Below are positions 38,878 to 46,501 of a DNA stretch of 64,000 nucleotides, in pieces (the stretch's first letter is position 1; each line of letters begins with the position of its first letter). A program made the position numbers and the translations under genes. Under the pieces are notes generated by a model that worked only from the letters and a program-made list of their open reading frames with translations, was not told where the DNA came from and did not search any database. The DNA is taken from the NCBI RefSeq assembly GCF_016765615.1, contig NZ_JAESWA010000022.1:211542-275541 (forward strand). The letters are read 5' to 3'. This stretch comes from Clostridium paridis. Lineage in GTDB: Bacteria; Bacillota; Clostridia; Clostridiales; Clostridiaceae.

Positions 38878-39273
38878 TTATTTTGGACAATTAATTTGCC
38901 ACATAACTCCAAATTTATCTATTAGCCCACAATGACATGGACTGAAAAATGTTGCAATTGGCTCCATTATAATTTTTGAACCATCTTTCATTTTATTAAA
39001 TGTTTCTTTAACTTCTTCTGGATTTGATAACTCTACTGTGAAAGATATCTGATTTCCATTTGTAACTTGTGCTGGATTATGGTCAGCAATGTGAATCTTT
39101 GTACCTTTTATGTCAACTTGAGCATTCATTATTAAATCCTTTTGCTCAGGACTTCCTGCTCCTACGCTGCCATAAGTAATTAAATAATCAGTAGTAGCTC
39201 CAAAAGCTTCACTATAGAACTCAATTGCTTCTTTACTATTTTCCTTCATTACAATACGTGGTGTTATTTTCAT
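38878..39273 (-). CDS. VOC (PhnB-like glyoxalase fold) protein
   Basis: This 131-aa protein of the vicinal-oxygen-chelate superfamily resembles PhnB/YjdN. The repeated beta-alpha-beta-beta-beta pattern is seen in ITPRIVMKENSKEAIEFYSEAFGA and ISFTVELSNPEEVKETFNKM; the end contains CGLIDKFGVMWQINC. The start is ATG 39273, spaced nine bases from AAAGGGG; ATG 39282 is too close. Last gene of the ArsR-controlled operon. The substrate is unknown. Confidence 0.85.
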   Translation of the reverse strand: MKITPRIVMKENSKEAIEFYSEAFGATTDYLITYGSVGAGSPEQKDLIMNAQVDIKGTKIHIADHNPAQVTNGNQISFTVELSNPEEVKETFNKMKDGSKIIMEPIATFFSPCHCGLIDKFGVMWQINCPK

Positions 39274-39301
39274 AATCAACATCCCCTTTTAATAAATATT
39301 T

Positions 39302-39631
39302 CTATTCCTTATTTCCTGTTTCAACAAAACTTTTTAATGCATTAAGCTTCTTATCCCAGAATCTTTCATAGTATGAAAGCCAATATTTAAGTTCTTTTAA
39401 TGGTTCAGGTTCAAGCGTATATCTAACTTCTCTCCCTACTTTTTTTGTAGATACAAGTCCTGCTTCTGCTAAAATATTTAAATGTTTAGAAACTGCTGTA
39501 CGACTTATTGGAAATTGGTTACTTATTGCTGTTACTGGCAATTCCTTGTCAGCTAACAAACTAATTAATTCTCTTCTAGTGGGATCTGCAATTGCTTGAA
39601 ATACATCATGCTTATGATAAGTATTTACCAT
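39302..39631 (-). CDS. ArsR-family regulator (SRPBCC-linked)
   Basis: This 109-aa winged-helix regulator has the core ADPTRRELISLLADKELPV, the recognition helix ISRTAVSKHLNILAEAGLV and wing KVGREVRYTL. It has none of the cysteine metal-binding motifs of metal-sensing ArsR proteins. It belongs to the common group paired with an SRPBCC (AHSA1) gene, which overlaps its start. The start is placed at ATG 39631. It probably represses the operon from the inverted repeats at 40083-40127. Confidence 0.88.
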   Translation of the reverse strand: MVNTYHKHDVFQAIADPTRRELISLLADKELPVTAISNQFPISRTAVSKHLNILAEAGLVSTKKVGREVRYTLEPEPLKELKYWLSYYERFWDKKLNALKSFVETGNKE

Positions 39632-40055
39632 TATTATCACCCATTTTTTGTTTTAAACCTTCTGATAAATAACCCCATCCATCATACATAATCTCACGAA
39701 GCTGCATATTTTCTTCAGACCAACCAGAGTGAACAAGAGTAAATTCAGTTTTATCATCAATCTCTTTTAGTTCAAATGAAACATATTGATCTAAATTATT
39801 ACCACTCCATGTAAATCCAAGCTTATATGGAGGATTTAATTCCTTAACTATACAGTGGCATATTCCATCCCAGTCACCTTTAGGTTGTGACTTAAATGTA
39901 AACTCATATCCTAATATAGGCTTAAAGTTATTTGGCATAAGCCATGCTTCAAGCCCATCTTTTGTTGCTATCGCATCCCAAACTTTATTTATATTTGCTT
40001 CTATTACTACACTACGAACTATATCTGGTAATTTTTCACTTGATTTTTTCACCAA
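39612..40055 (-). CDS. SRPBCC/AHSA1-domain protein
   Basis: This protein of about 147 aa has the START/Bet v1-like fold: IVRSVVIEANINKVWDAI at the N-terminus, then LEAWLMPNNFKPILG and the C-terminal long helix after TEFTLVHSGW. These proteins bind hydrophobic small molecules or assist ATPases. AAGGGAGG points to TTG 40055 or GTG 40052 as start; the open frame continues to 40100 but overlaps the operator. It is the first gene of the operon with ArsR and VOC genes. Confidence 0.85.
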   Translation of the reverse strand: MVKKSSEKLPDIVRSVVIEANINKVWDAIATKDGLEAWLMPNNFKPILGYEFTFKSQPKGDWDGICHCIVKELNPPYKLGFTWSGNNLDQYVSFELKEIDDKTEFTLVHSGWSEENMQLREIMYDGWGYLSEGLKQKMGDNNGKYLS

Positions 40056-40082
40056 AAATAATACCTCCCTTTTGAAAATTGT

Positions 40083-40134
40083 GCAACCATTTGGTTTCAT
40101 AATTATAATATAACACCTTTTGGTTGCATGTCAA
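40083..40134 (-). promoter_or_regulatory. Promoter and ArsR operator of the SRPBCC operon
   Basis: On the minus strand TTGACA (40134-40129) and TATTAT (40110-40105) are 18 bp apart. Two arms of an inverted repeat, GCAACCATTTGGT (40083-40095) and ACCTTTTGGTTGC (40115-40127), flank the -10 box with starts 32 bp apart. The likely binder is the ArsR protein of this operon. Confidence 0.7.
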
Positions 40135-40237
40135 TATTATTATTTTATTTTCACGTCAATAAAGCAAAAATGGAACAGACTATTACGTTAAATTAGTATA
40201 TATTATAATTACCACGTGGAATAAAGAGGTGAATTGT

Positions 40238-41221
40238 ATGAAGTATAAAGATTTAATCTTTAATAGTTTTAAATATATAGAAAAAAATATTAAAGAAGTT
40301 TTAACAGTTGATATTATAGCAGGTGCCATGGGTTATTCACCCTATCACTTTTCACGCATTTTTAAAGCAGAAGTGGGTGTCTCGCTAATGGAATATGTTA
40401 AGGAAAGACGTCTTATTAACGCTTCGAAAGACATATTTTCAGGAAGAAGGATTCTTGATGTATCAACAGAATATGGTTATGAAACACATAGTGGCTTTTC
40501 TAAATCATTTAAGAAAAAATTTGGATTTTCTCCTTCTATAATTCACGCTATTTATTTGTCAATTGAATTTTCAGAAACAGGAGGTAATAATTATATGGAA
40601 AATAGTGATGAGATTGAAAATAGAACTCTAGAGAAAGCTAATATATTTATAAAAACAACTGAAGATTTTATTGAACCAAATGTTTTATATGATAAATTAA
40701 TAAATAATGTAATAAAAAACAAACTTTTTAAAGATATAAGTAGGCTTGACAAAGCATACAATATTGCTCTAAATGCACATGATGGACAATTCAGAAAATC
40801 TGGTGAGCCCTATATTGTCCACCCTTTATCAGTTGCTATTATACTTTCAGAAATGGGAGCAGAAGAAACTACAATAATTGCTGGATTATTGCATGACATA
40901 ATTGAAACAGATTCTTCAATTACATTAGAAGATATCGAGAAAAGCTTTTCCAAAGAAATATCAGATATAATCTGTGAAGTATCCAAGTTTATGAATTTTA
41001 ATATTGAAGAGTTTCTTAAAAATTCTACTAATAAAGATGAGGTTATATTAATAAAATTAGCTGATCGCCTCCACAATATGCGTACAATAAAATACATGGA
41101 ACCTGAAAGATGGACTGAAAAGGCTAAGGAGACCTTAGAGATTTTTTCTCCTCTAGCTGCTAAACTTCGTATTTCAAAAATAAAAGCTGAACTGGATGAT
41201 TTATCATTAAAGTATATGTAA
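40238..41221 (+). CDS. AraC-type HTH fused to a RelA/SpoT-like HD hydrolase domain
   Basis: This 327-aa protein joins two domains. Residues 1-105 are a complete AraC DNA-binding domain (LTVDIIAGAMGYSPYHFSRIFK; YGYETHSGFSKSFKKKFGFSPS). Residues about 160-327 match the HD domain of RelA/SpoT and small alarmone hydrolases, with HDGQFRKSGEPYIVHP, AGLLHDIIE and LIKLADRLHNMRT. No synthetase domain follows. The start is ATG 40238, six bases after AAAGAGGTG. It may be a regulator that reads or removes (p)ppGpp or a related nucleotide; that is inference. Confidence 0.87.
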   Translation: MKYKDLIFNSFKYIEKNIKEVLTVDIIAGAMGYSPYHFSRIFKAEVGVSLMEYVKERRLINASKDIFSGRRILDVSTEYGYETHSGFSKSFKKKFGFSPSIIHAIYLSIEFSETGGNNYMENSDEIENRTLEKANIFIKTTEDFIEPNVLYDKLINNVIKNKLFKDISRLDKAYNIALNAHDGQFRKSGEPYIVHPLSVAIILSEMGAEETTIIAGLLHDIIETDSSITLEDIEKSFSKEISDIICEVSKFMNFNIEEFLKNSTNKDEVILIKLADRLHNMRTIKYMEPERWTEKAKETLEIFSPLAAKLRISKIKAELDDLSLKYM

Positions 41222-41227
41222 CATAGA

Positions 41228-41254
41228 ATAAAGGAGGGTTTTAACCTCCTTTAT
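41228..41254. terminator. Bidirectional terminator
   Basis: ATAAAGGAGG and CCTCCTTTAT form a 10-bp stem with a 7-nt loop between converging genes, touching the stop codon of the minus-strand acetyltransferase gene. Confidence 0.8.
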
Positions 41255-41763
41255 CTTATAAATTCATATAGATAATTATTATATTCCTCTGTGGCACTTG
41301 TTAATTTAAAGTTGCATTTATTTAGTACCTTATTTGAACCTATATTAGTCTTTAATACCTTACATGCAGTAATTCCTGTAGTTTCTGAATAACCTGAAGC
41401 CCAATCTAATAGCATATTAAGTGCTTCTGTCATATATCCAAACCTTCTATAATTTGATGAAATGCTATATCCTACCTCCGATAGTCCTTTTTCATCTGGT
41501 ATTCCTTTGAACCCAATAAATCCAATTCCATTTTTGTTTGCTTTATTTATAATTAACCAATAAGTATACCATTCATGAAGATTAACATTAATATTTTTCA
41601 TTTTATCTATTTTTTTAGCTATTGCAATTCTTGTTTTATCTAAAAGAGCGTCTTCTATATTAAATTGAAGCTTAGAATATTCTTTCTTTTCTATATACAC
41701 TAATTCTTTAATTGTTAAAGGTATTAATTTTAATCTTTCTGACTCTACTCCTAATTTATTCAA
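41251..41763 (-). CDS. GNAT family N-acetyltransferase (RimJ/RimL-like)
   Basis: This 170-aa acetyltransferase uses acetyl-CoA. The beginning ESERLKLIPLT and the acetyl-CoA site around SSNYRRFGYMTEALNMLLDWA (about residues 103-122) follow the RimJ/RimL pattern. The start is TTG 41763 with GGAGG six bases before. Two further GNAT genes lie within 2.5 kb. The acceptor is unknown. Confidence 0.87.
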   Translation of the reverse strand: MNKLGVESERLKLIPLTIKELVYIEKKEYSKLQFNIEDALLDKTRIAIAKKIDKMKNINVNLHEWYTYWLIINKANKNGIGFIGFKGIPDEKGLSEVGYSISSNYRRFGYMTEALNMLLDWASGYSETTGITACKVLKTNIGSNKVLNKCNFKLTSATEEYNNYLYEFIR

Positions 41764-41833
41764 TGTTATCCTCCTAATATTTAATCAATAGTTAAATTAT
41801 ACCACTATGTTAAAATCACTCAATAACTAGGAA

Positions 41834-41879
41834 AGGGCCTATAGCATTAACAGTAAAAAAATACTGGTGCCACAGCCCT
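41834..41879 (-). terminator. Terminator of the TIM-barrel protein gene
   Basis: A long nested stem (AGGGC with GCCCT outside, a middle helix with G-U pairs, CAGTA with TACTG inside) lies 8 bp after the stop codon of the gene ending at 41887. Confidence 0.7.
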
Positions 41880-41886
41880 ATTTTCT

Positions 41887-42705
41887 TTAAAGCTTCTTGT
41901 ATGTGTTTTTTAGTAACAATGCATCCTTTTCTACCAAAGGACCTTCTAAAATTACGCAACCTTTTGCATTAAAATCTTTTAATGCTTTTAAACACTCAAT
42001 GTAATTAAAATCGCTCTCTAATACTGGAAGATGATTTCTCTCTCCTTTAATATTATAATTAATTCCACCCATGTGTATATGAATATCTTCTATCGCATCT
42101 TTTCCTAATTCATTTAATACATATTGGAGTATATTAGCGAAATCCCTATAAGTCTTTAAACTACCATTTTCTCGTGCATGGATATGAGCAAAGTCTATAC
42201 ATAATTTACAGTGTTCTATCTCTTTGCATAGAGAAACTAATTCCTCAAGACTTCCAAATTGACTAGGCTTTCCAGTTGTCTCTAACCGATAATCCACGCC
42301 TTTATAAGGAAGCTTTAATAAATTTTCTTTTATAGTTCTATATGCTTCTTCTCTTGAATCTTTTAGATAAAAGCCTGGATGAAAAATCAAGCTTCTACCT
42401 TTGACTTTTAATAGGCCTTCCATTGCTTTAATTATCCTATCAACTGATTGCTCTTGCTTTTCAATTTCATCAGCATTCAAATTGATGTAATGTGATCCGT
42501 GAGCCGATAAATAAATACCATTTTCTATCTTAGTTTTTAATATCTCATCTCTATTTTTATCTGTGACATTTACGTTTCTTACAAAAAGAAGTTCCATAGC
42601 ATCTAGTCCAATTGACTTAATATATTCCATACCTGAAGAATAATTAAATCTCTTTTTACCATCGCCAATTGGAAGTCCAGATATTCCAAATAAAAGCTTA
42701 TCCAT
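41887..42705 (-). CDS. AP-endonuclease-2 type TIM-barrel protein (endonuclease IV-like)
   Basis: This 272-aa protein is of the xylose-isomerase-like/endonuclease IV TIM-barrel superfamily. Metal-ligand positions are visible in LSAHGSHYINL (His), IFHPGFY (His), RLETTGK (Glu), CIDFAHIHA (Asp/His) and IHIHMGG; the final VILEGP supplies another acid. This pattern fits endonuclease IV relatives, but overall it may act in DNA repair or sugar metabolism. AAGGAAG precedes the ATG. Confidence 0.8.
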   Translation of the reverse strand: MDKLLFGISGLPIGDGKKRFNYSSGMEYIKSIGLDAMELLFVRNVNVTDKNRDEILKTKIENGIYLSAHGSHYINLNADEIEKQEQSVDRIIKAMEGLLKVKGRSLIFHPGFYLKDSREEAYRTIKENLLKLPYKGVDYRLETTGKPSQFGSLEELVSLCKEIEHCKLCIDFAHIHARENGSLKTYRDFANILQYVLNELGKDAIEDIHIHMGGINYNIKGERNHLPVLESDFNYIECLKALKDFNAKGCVILEGPLVEKDALLLKNTYKKL

Positions 42706-42741
42706 ACTCTTCTTCCTTCGTTAATATAAATTAGTGCTGTA

Positions 42742-43284
42742 TTATTTTAGTTTTTCAATTCTCCACCATATTAATTCATCATCTTCTTTAAATATAAATG
42801 CGCCAAGATTTCTTAACACTCTATGTGATGCAATATTACCTTTATCTGTATCTGCGATAACTGCATTAACTTTAGGATTTTCAAACATCCAATTTACGAG
42901 TCCATTTACTGCTTCAGTTGCGTATTTATTTCTTCTATATTCCTCTTCATCAATGCCATAACCTATAATTACTTCTCCTATTTCATTAGGGACTCCTTTA
43001 ACTATTACAAAACCGATAATCTTATTATCTTCTTTATGAATAATAGCCCAACAGGTTAGCCATAAATAATTTTTAGGATCCTCTAATATCCTTTTAAGTC
43101 TAATCTCCATTGCATATTTAAGAATTTTAATTAACTCTTGCCTTGCAATATTTAACCCTAAATCAAGCTGCATTCTTTTATAATCCTTTATTGCAAGTTC
43201 TAAATACTTTGCTTGTAAAGGAAATAAATATAACCTTTCAGTCTCTAAGTTATTCTCATTAAGTTCTTTTAATTCATAATTCAT
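42742..43284 (-). CDS. GNAT family N-acetyltransferase behind a structured leader
   Basis: This 180-aa RimJ/RimL-like acetyltransferase has ETERLYLFPLQ at the start and the acetyl-CoA site around YRRNKYATEAVNGLVNWM (about residues 115-132). Its ribosome site CGGAGGC (43298-43292) lies in an arm, AGGCTATA, that is exactly complementary to TATAGCCT further upstream in the leader, so translation is probably controlled by RNA structure. A 22-codon ORF precedes it. The substrate is unknown; inducible leaders of this type often precede antibiotic-resistance genes. Confidence 0.87.
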   Translation of the reverse strand: MNYELKELNENNLETERLYLFPLQAKYLELAIKDYKRMQLDLGLNIARQELIKILKYAMEIRLKRILEDPKNYLWLTCWAIIHKEDNKIIGFVIVKGVPNEIGEVIIGYGIDEEEYRRNKYATEAVNGLVNWMFENPKVNAVIADTDKGNIASHRVLRNLGAFIFKEDDELIWWRIEKLK

Positions 43285-43287
43285 TTA

Positions 43288-43419
43288 TATAGCCTCCGAA
43301 TAATTAATTTTGGGCAAAATAATACCCTGAAATAGTTTCTTAACTACTCCAAGGCTATACATTACTTATTTTAATTACCTATATGAATGTATGATTAATA
43401 GCACCTATTTGGAGTAGTT
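43288..43419 (-). promoter_or_regulatory. Leader with competing RNA arms (putative translational attenuator)
   Basis: Arm 1 (43419-43409, AACTACTCCAA) lies inside the 22-codon ORF. Arm 2 (43359-43342) has two parts: TTGGAGTAGTT, perfectly complementary to arm 1, and the adjoining TATAGCCT, perfectly complementary to arm 3 (43295-43288), which contains the ribosome site of the acetyltransferase. The 1:2 and 2:3 pairings cross, so simple nested folding allows only one of them. A further small hairpin is at 43312-43327. Confidence 0.6.
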
Positions 43420-43463
43420 TTTATTAATGATTTGATTTCTAATACATTTGTTATTTTTAACAT
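43395..43463 (-). CDS. Upstream ORF of 22 codons (putative leader peptide)
   Basis: The frame runs from ATG 43463 to TAA 43395 and encodes MLKITNVLEIKSLIKTTPNR plus C and Y. A near-ideal ribosome site, GAAAGGAGTG (43479-43470), is spaced seven bases from the ATG. Codons 15-18 contain arm 1 of the leader structure, so ribosome position on this ORF would change the fold downstream. An extended -10 promoter, TG-A-TATACT (43501-43496), lies just upstream. Confidence 0.6.
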   Translation of the reverse strand: MLKITNVLEIKSLIKTTPNRCY

Positions 43464-43495
43464 GGCAACCACTCCTTTCATTGTTTACAAAAAAT

Positions 43496-43504
43496 AGTAT
43501 ATCA
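43496..43504 (-). promoter_or_regulatory. Extended -10 promoter of the leader/acetyltransferase unit
   Basis: On the minus strand TGATATACT matches the extended -10 form TG-N-TATAAT with one difference. No good -35 box is present. A start near 43489 would begin the leader 10 nt before the ribosome site of the small ORF. Confidence 0.5.
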
Positions 43505-43532
43505 TAAATTTATTAATATACATAGCTAATAT

Positions 43533-44084
43533 TTACAATTTTTCATTTAAAAGAACCATATGAATATGATCTTCCCACTTACCATTAATTCTTAAATATT
43601 TATAAGCTAATCCCTCACTATAAAATCCTAACTTTTCAACTACTCTTAGGGAGGGTAAATTCTTAGGCATTATATTAGCTTCAATTCTATGAAGTCCACC
43701 TTCATTAAACATAATACTGATTCCTTTTCTAATTGCTTCAGTCATATATCCTTGATTTATTTCGTCTTTATCTAATTTATAGCCTAGGAAGCATGAAAGA
43801 AAACCACCTCTTACAATGTTATTAAATCCTATTGATCCAATTATTCTGTTTTCTTCACCTTTTTTAAAGATCCACAATCTAAAAGAGCTTCCTTTTTTGA
43901 TTTCCTCTAATTCCTTATCTATAGCTGTCTCTTGATACTCTTTTTCATAGAATTGATTATTCTTAATTGGTTCCCATTCCTCTAGAAAATCTTTATTTCT
44001 CAAGTAATAATCTATTACATTTTCTGCATTGCTTTTATCAATAACTTTTAAAATAAGTCTTTCTGTTTCATAATACTTTTTCAT
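43533..44084 (-). CDS. GNAT family N-acetyltransferase (RimJ-like)
   Basis: This 183-aa protein has the ETERLILKVIDKSNAENVIDY beginning and the acetyl-CoA region GYKLDKDEINQGYMTEAI (about residues 107-124), followed by GGLHRIEANIMPKNLPSLRVVEKLGF, the strongest RimJ/RimL signature. AAAGGAGGA precedes the ATG. It may acetylate a ribosomal protein N-terminus or a small molecule; the target is not predictable. Confidence 0.9.
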   Translation of the reverse strand: MKKYYETERLILKVIDKSNAENVIDYYLRNKDFLEEWEPIKNNQFYEKEYQETAIDKELEEIKKGSSFRLWIFKKGEENRIIGSIGFNNIVRGGFLSCFLGYKLDKDEINQGYMTEAIRKGISIMFNEGGLHRIEANIMPKNLPSLRVVEKLGFYSEGLAYKYLRINGKWEDHIHMVLLNEKL

Positions 44085-44118
44085 ATATATCCTCCTTTGA
44101 TATAATTGAACATTAAAA

Positions 44119-44152
44119 TGCCTTGATATACCGCACTAACTATATCAAGGCA
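44119..44152 (-). terminator. Terminator of the tetratricopeptide-like gene
   Basis: A perfect 12-bp stem (TGCCTTGATATA with TATATCAAGGCA, 10-nt loop), followed on the minus strand by TTTTAATG. Confidence 0.8.
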
Positions 44153-44186
44153 ATAATACTCTTTATAATTGCTTATGAAAATATAT

Positions 44187-45047
44187 TTATTCTACCTTCA
44201 CAGATATTAATCTTATTTGTTCTTTTGCTTCATTAACTTGATAAATCTCATTCCCATGATTAATAACAAACTCAAGTTTCTCTTTAGCACCTTCTAGCAT
44301 GCCTTCTTTTATATCAATTAATGATAACTTATATATTATAACAATTTTGTTTAATTTAGATGATACATTAAGTAATGCTTCTTGGAAAAGCTCTCTCGAC
44401 TCTTTAAAATCATTATTATAGAACGCTAAATCCCCTTTAAGAACAATGATTTTTATTTGATTATTTATTTTTTCAGCAACAGAATATTTCTTATTATCAG
44501 TTATTTTTTCTGCTGTACTTTTAGCCTTCAAAAATTCATCAATATTCCCTAATGAGTAATAGCAATCAGCTAAATATACATAATAGTTAAGCAAATCTTG
44601 CTTTCTAAGTTTTTTAGTATCAATTTTTCCTGACAAAAGTAATTCTAAAGCCCCATTAAAATTTCCTGAATATATAGAGCCATATATCATCTCAAATAAT
44701 ATTTTCTCTCTATAAACTTTTTTACGTTCACTTCTATATACCCCATTCATAATTTCAAAATATTTTTTTGCAGCACATTCTTCTAAAAGTATTCTCTTTA
44801 ATAGTAGGATTCTTATATATTTTATACTTATTTTTAAAACTGCAATTATTATTCCGGAAATTAGACTTAATTTAATTATATGAGTAAATACTGGGAATGT
44901 GAACTCAATAGGTGTTTTAAGCACTGCTATAATGGCCACACATATTATTACAATTAAAAATACACCATTAATTATATAATTTCCTCTTTTGTATTTAGCA
45001 ATTATAGAGCTAACAATTATCTGCTTTTTTATTTCTATTTCATTCAT
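44187..45047 (-). CDS. Membrane protein with C-terminal TPR-like helices
   Basis: This protein of about 286 aa has two membrane helices (residues about 28-46 and 58-76 from ATG 45047) and then a long helical domain with tetratricopeptide-like spacing (LNYYVYLADCYYSLGNIDEFL; LKGDLAFYNNDFKESRELFQEAL; LSLIDIKEGMLEGAKEKLEFV). It is probably a cytosolic adaptor anchored to the membrane. GGAGGTGAGG supports ATG 45047 over the GTG at 45077. The role is unknown. Confidence 0.8.
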   Translation of the reverse strand: MNEIEIKKQIIVSSIIAKYKRGNYIINGVFLIVIICVAIIAVLKTPIEFTFPVFTHIIKLSLISGIIIAVLKISIKYIRILLLKRILLEECAAKKYFEIMNGVYRSERKKVYREKILFEMIYGSIYSGNFNGALELLLSGKIDTKKLRKQDLLNYYVYLADCYYSLGNIDEFLKAKSTAEKITDNKKYSVAEKINNQIKIIVLKGDLAFYNNDFKESRELFQEALLNVSSKLNKIVIIYKLSLIDIKEGMLEGAKEKLEFVINHGNEIYQVNEAKEQIRLISVKVE

Positions 45048-45057
45048 TACTTTAACC

Positions 45058-45243
45058 TCACCTCCAGATTCTACCACTATAAATTATAACATATATAAAA
45101 GATTTTTTATTTTCAATAAGTCCAAACTCCAGAAGTTTTCTTGTAATCTTAGGAACTGTTCCTTTTGTAACATTCATGTTTTTTGAAATATTAATAGTAT
45201 TTATATATAAAAAGGAGGTTTTGCTTGCAACAGTTGCAAACAA
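45058..45243 (-). pseudogene. Remnant of a MarR-family regulator gene
   Basis: Minus-strand translation gives INISKNMNVTKGTVPKITRK and LLEFGLIE, a recognisable recognition helix and wing base of a MarR protein, preceded by FATVASKTS. Both the N-terminal dimerisation helices and the C-terminal half are missing, leaving about 60 codons. The terminator of the glucanase gene lies inside its 5' part. Best read as a decayed gene fragment; an expressed micro-HTH protein is less likely because no ribosome site is visible. Confidence 0.5.
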
Positions 45244-45250
45244 AGCCTCC
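45214..45250 (-). terminator. Terminator of the chitinase-glucanase operon
   Basis: An 18-bp stem with two G-U pairs (45214-45231 with 45233-45250 region) ends in TTTTTAT on the minus strand, 14 bp after the glucanase stop codon. Confidence 0.85.
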
Positions 45251-45263
45251 CAATTTATATAAT

Positions 45264-46484
45264 TTATTGAGATATGAAATCAAATGCTTCCCATCCACTA
45301 GCGGAATCTCTATTTGCAATTAATGGGTTATTTCCATAATTATCAGCACATACATATTTATTATTAATTACTGCTTTTAATGCCTTCTTGCCATCTGGTA
45401 AAGTTTCTACATGAAAAGTTTCCCATGTACCTATTGCATCTTTATTGGCAATTAATGGGCTATTACCATAGTTATCTGTACATACATATTTATTATTAGC
45501 TAATGATCTTAATGCTATATTTCCATTTCCAAGATCTATTTGCTCAAATTGTTCCCATAAACTTGGTGCTGTTCTATTAGCGATAAGTGCGCTGTCCCCT
45601 CCATTTTCAGCTGTTACATATTGACCATTTGCAGCTGCTTTTAGTGAAACTATATTATATCCATTAGCTCTTTGATATACATGAACATAATCTATTAAAT
45701 ATTTTTGTGGGAATACTGTTGAAGCATCAGGATAGCCTGGCCATCCTCCACCTACAGCTAAGTTCATTAAGATGAAGAATGGTTGGTTAAATACCCACTC
45801 ATTGCCCCCAACATCTTTTGGAGTTCTAGTTTCATAAAGATTACCATCTACATACCATTTAATTACGCTTGGTTCAAATTCAACTGCATAAGTATGATAA
45901 TCGTTGCTAAAAGCAGTTGAATTAGTATATGCTGCACCAATTCCTTTATCAGCAGAGTACCCAGGCCCATGAATTGTACCATGTACAACATTAGGTTCTT
46001 TACCTATATTCTCCATGATATCAATTTCTCCGCAATTAGGCCATCCTTTATTAGGTTGATCAATGTTGCTTCCTAGCATCCAAAATGCTGGCCAAATTCC
46101 TTGACCATATGGAATTTTTGCTCTCATCTCAACTCTACCATACTTAAAATTAAAGGTATTCTTTGTCAATATTCGTGCTGATGTATATTGAGCGCCATTA
46201 TAATTTTCTTTGTTAGCTTGTATTACTAAATTACCACCTTGAATATATGCATTTTGAGGTCTATCAGTATAGTATTCTAGTTCATTATTTCCCCAACCTC
46301 CTGCACCAATATCAAAGCCCCATTTAGTTCTATCTATAGGGGTTCCATCAGGAACATTAAAATCATCTCCCCATACTTGAACCCATTTGTCAGTTATAGA
46401 AGCCTTTGCTGGAATTGTATTTACTGATGCTCCAATAACTAAAGCCGAAAGTACAGTAGCAATTATTAATTTCTTCTTAATCAT
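45264..46484 (-). CDS. Secreted GH16 endo-beta-glucanase with fascin-like trefoil
   Basis: This 406-aa exported enzyme has a signal peptide (residues 1-28, cut after AKA), a GH16 domain (about residues 33-272) with the catalytic GEIDIMEN (about residues 151-158, both glutamates present), and a C-terminal beta-trefoil of three repeats of about 45 residues (KYVCADNYGNNPLIANRDS type). GH16 enzymes with WGNNELEYYTDR and this active site cut beta-1,3- or 1,3/1,4-glucan (laminarin-like). It lies 17 bp behind the chitinase gene, so the pair fits attack on fungal cell walls. Confidence 0.93.
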   Translation of the reverse strand: MIKKKLIIATVLSALVIGASVNTIPAKASITDKWVQVWGDDFNVPDGTPIDRTKWGFDIGAGGWGNNELEYYTDRPQNAYIQGGNLVIQANKENYNGAQYTSARILTKNTFNFKYGRVEMRAKIPYGQGIWPAFWMLGSNIDQPNKGWPNCGEIDIMENIGKEPNVVHGTIHGPGYSADKGIGAAYTNSTAFSNDYHTYAVEFEPSVIKWYVDGNLYETRTPKDVGGNEWVFNQPFFILMNLAVGGGWPGYPDASTVFPQKYLIDYVHVYQRANGYNIVSLKAAANGQYVTAENGGDSALIANRTAPSLWEQFEQIDLGNGNIALRSLANNKYVCTDNYGNSPLIANKDAIGTWETFHVETLPDGKKALKAVINNKYVCADNYGNNPLIANRDSASGWEAFDFISQ

Positions 46485-46501
46485 AATACCCCTCCTTAAT
46501 T

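Noticed and set aside
43533-44186. A second leader attenuator in front of the 183-aa acetyltransferase.
   Set aside because: The upstream region holds only a terminator for the preceding gene and a normal ribosome site; no small ORF or competing arms were found.
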